Shown here piece by piece: positions 15,915 through 16,074 of a stretch of 16,074 nucleotides of DNA. The position numbers were made by a program, and so were the translations under genes. The DNA comes from Bacteroidota bacterium (lineage in GTDB: Bacteria; Bacteroidota; Kryptoniia; Kryptoniales; JAKASW01). The first letter of the stretch is position 1, and each line of letters begins with the position of its first letter. Below the pieces are notes generated by a model, which was not told the DNA's origin, made no database searches, and saw nothing but the letters and a program-made list of their open reading frames with translations. The DNA is taken from NCBI GenBank assembly GCA_021785235.1, contig JAJYGB010000465.1, positions 1-16,074 of the forward strand. The letters run 5' to 3'.

Positions 15915-16074
15915 TTGGGTCGCGGTCTGCATTTCCGCCCGCTCATTAACCCACAGACACGATTGCGCATGATTTCAATATTCGCCGACCGCGTCCGCCA
16001 GAGGCAGAATTCGTCGGGCAGGCATGATTCCATCGTTCCTTCATTCCAACATTCCCTGTCCAGGATTTCCCTTG
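15915..16074. other. Non-coding end of window with an 8-base-period TTCC array
   Basis: TTCC recurs at 16028, 16036, 16044 and 16052, exactly 8 bases apart, the same periodicity as at 14236-14329. CGCCAGAGGC at 15996-16005 is the reverse complement of GCCTCTGGCG inside the first 14-base unit (14178-14187). No gene, ribosome site or promoter is convincing here. The repeat field probably continues past the window edge. Confidence 0.6.

Overview
The window looks like ordinary chromosome from a member of the Bacteroidota/Chlorobiota/Ignavibacteriota assemblage, of moderately high GC. The strongest clue is an intact 2339-codon gene for SprA, the outer-membrane pore of the type IX secretion system (T9SS), which is essentially confined to this assemblage. 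Several genes have clear AAGGAG-type ribosome-binding sites, and the GC is higher than in typical Flavobacteria. That favours a deeper-branching lineage, such as an Ignavibacteria-like one, over a classical Bacteroidia genome, but this is inference.

Layout. Bases 1-2216 (+) hold the 3' part of aroC (chorismate synthase), whose stop codon overlaps the start of a polytopic acyltransferase-like membrane protein. Bases 2270-3070 (-) encode an alpha/beta hydrolase, divergent from a six-helix membrane adenylate cyclase (3224-4564, +). Next come two minus-strand genes, sprA (12109-5090) and tadA (5086-4622), only 3 bases apart and probably cotranscribed. A 617-base divergent intergenic region (12110-12726) follows. 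It holds a candidate sprA promoter, a long inverted repeat next to the sprA start codon, a pair of imperfect 22-base direct repeats and a potential pseudoknot leader ahead of a stand-alone CheY-like receiver gene (12727-13128, +). A Tam-like methyltransferase (13944-13174, -) and proA (15586-14333, -) complete the coding part.

Both spacers beside proA (13945-14332 and 15587-16074) are filled with three interleaved repeat types. The first is a composite unit of about 70 bases with two perfect or near-perfect GC-rich palindromes whose starts are exactly 49 bases apart in all three full copies. The second is short tandem runs of a 14-base unit. The third is arrays with a strict 8-base period. 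These repeats and the regulatory-looking sprA/receiver intergenic region are the least explained parts of the window.

The genes are mostly unrelated housekeeping functions: aromatic and proline biosynthesis, tRNA wobble modification, protein secretion and second-messenger signalling. I found no mobile element, CRISPR array, rRNA or tRNA, and no clear undescribed multigene system.
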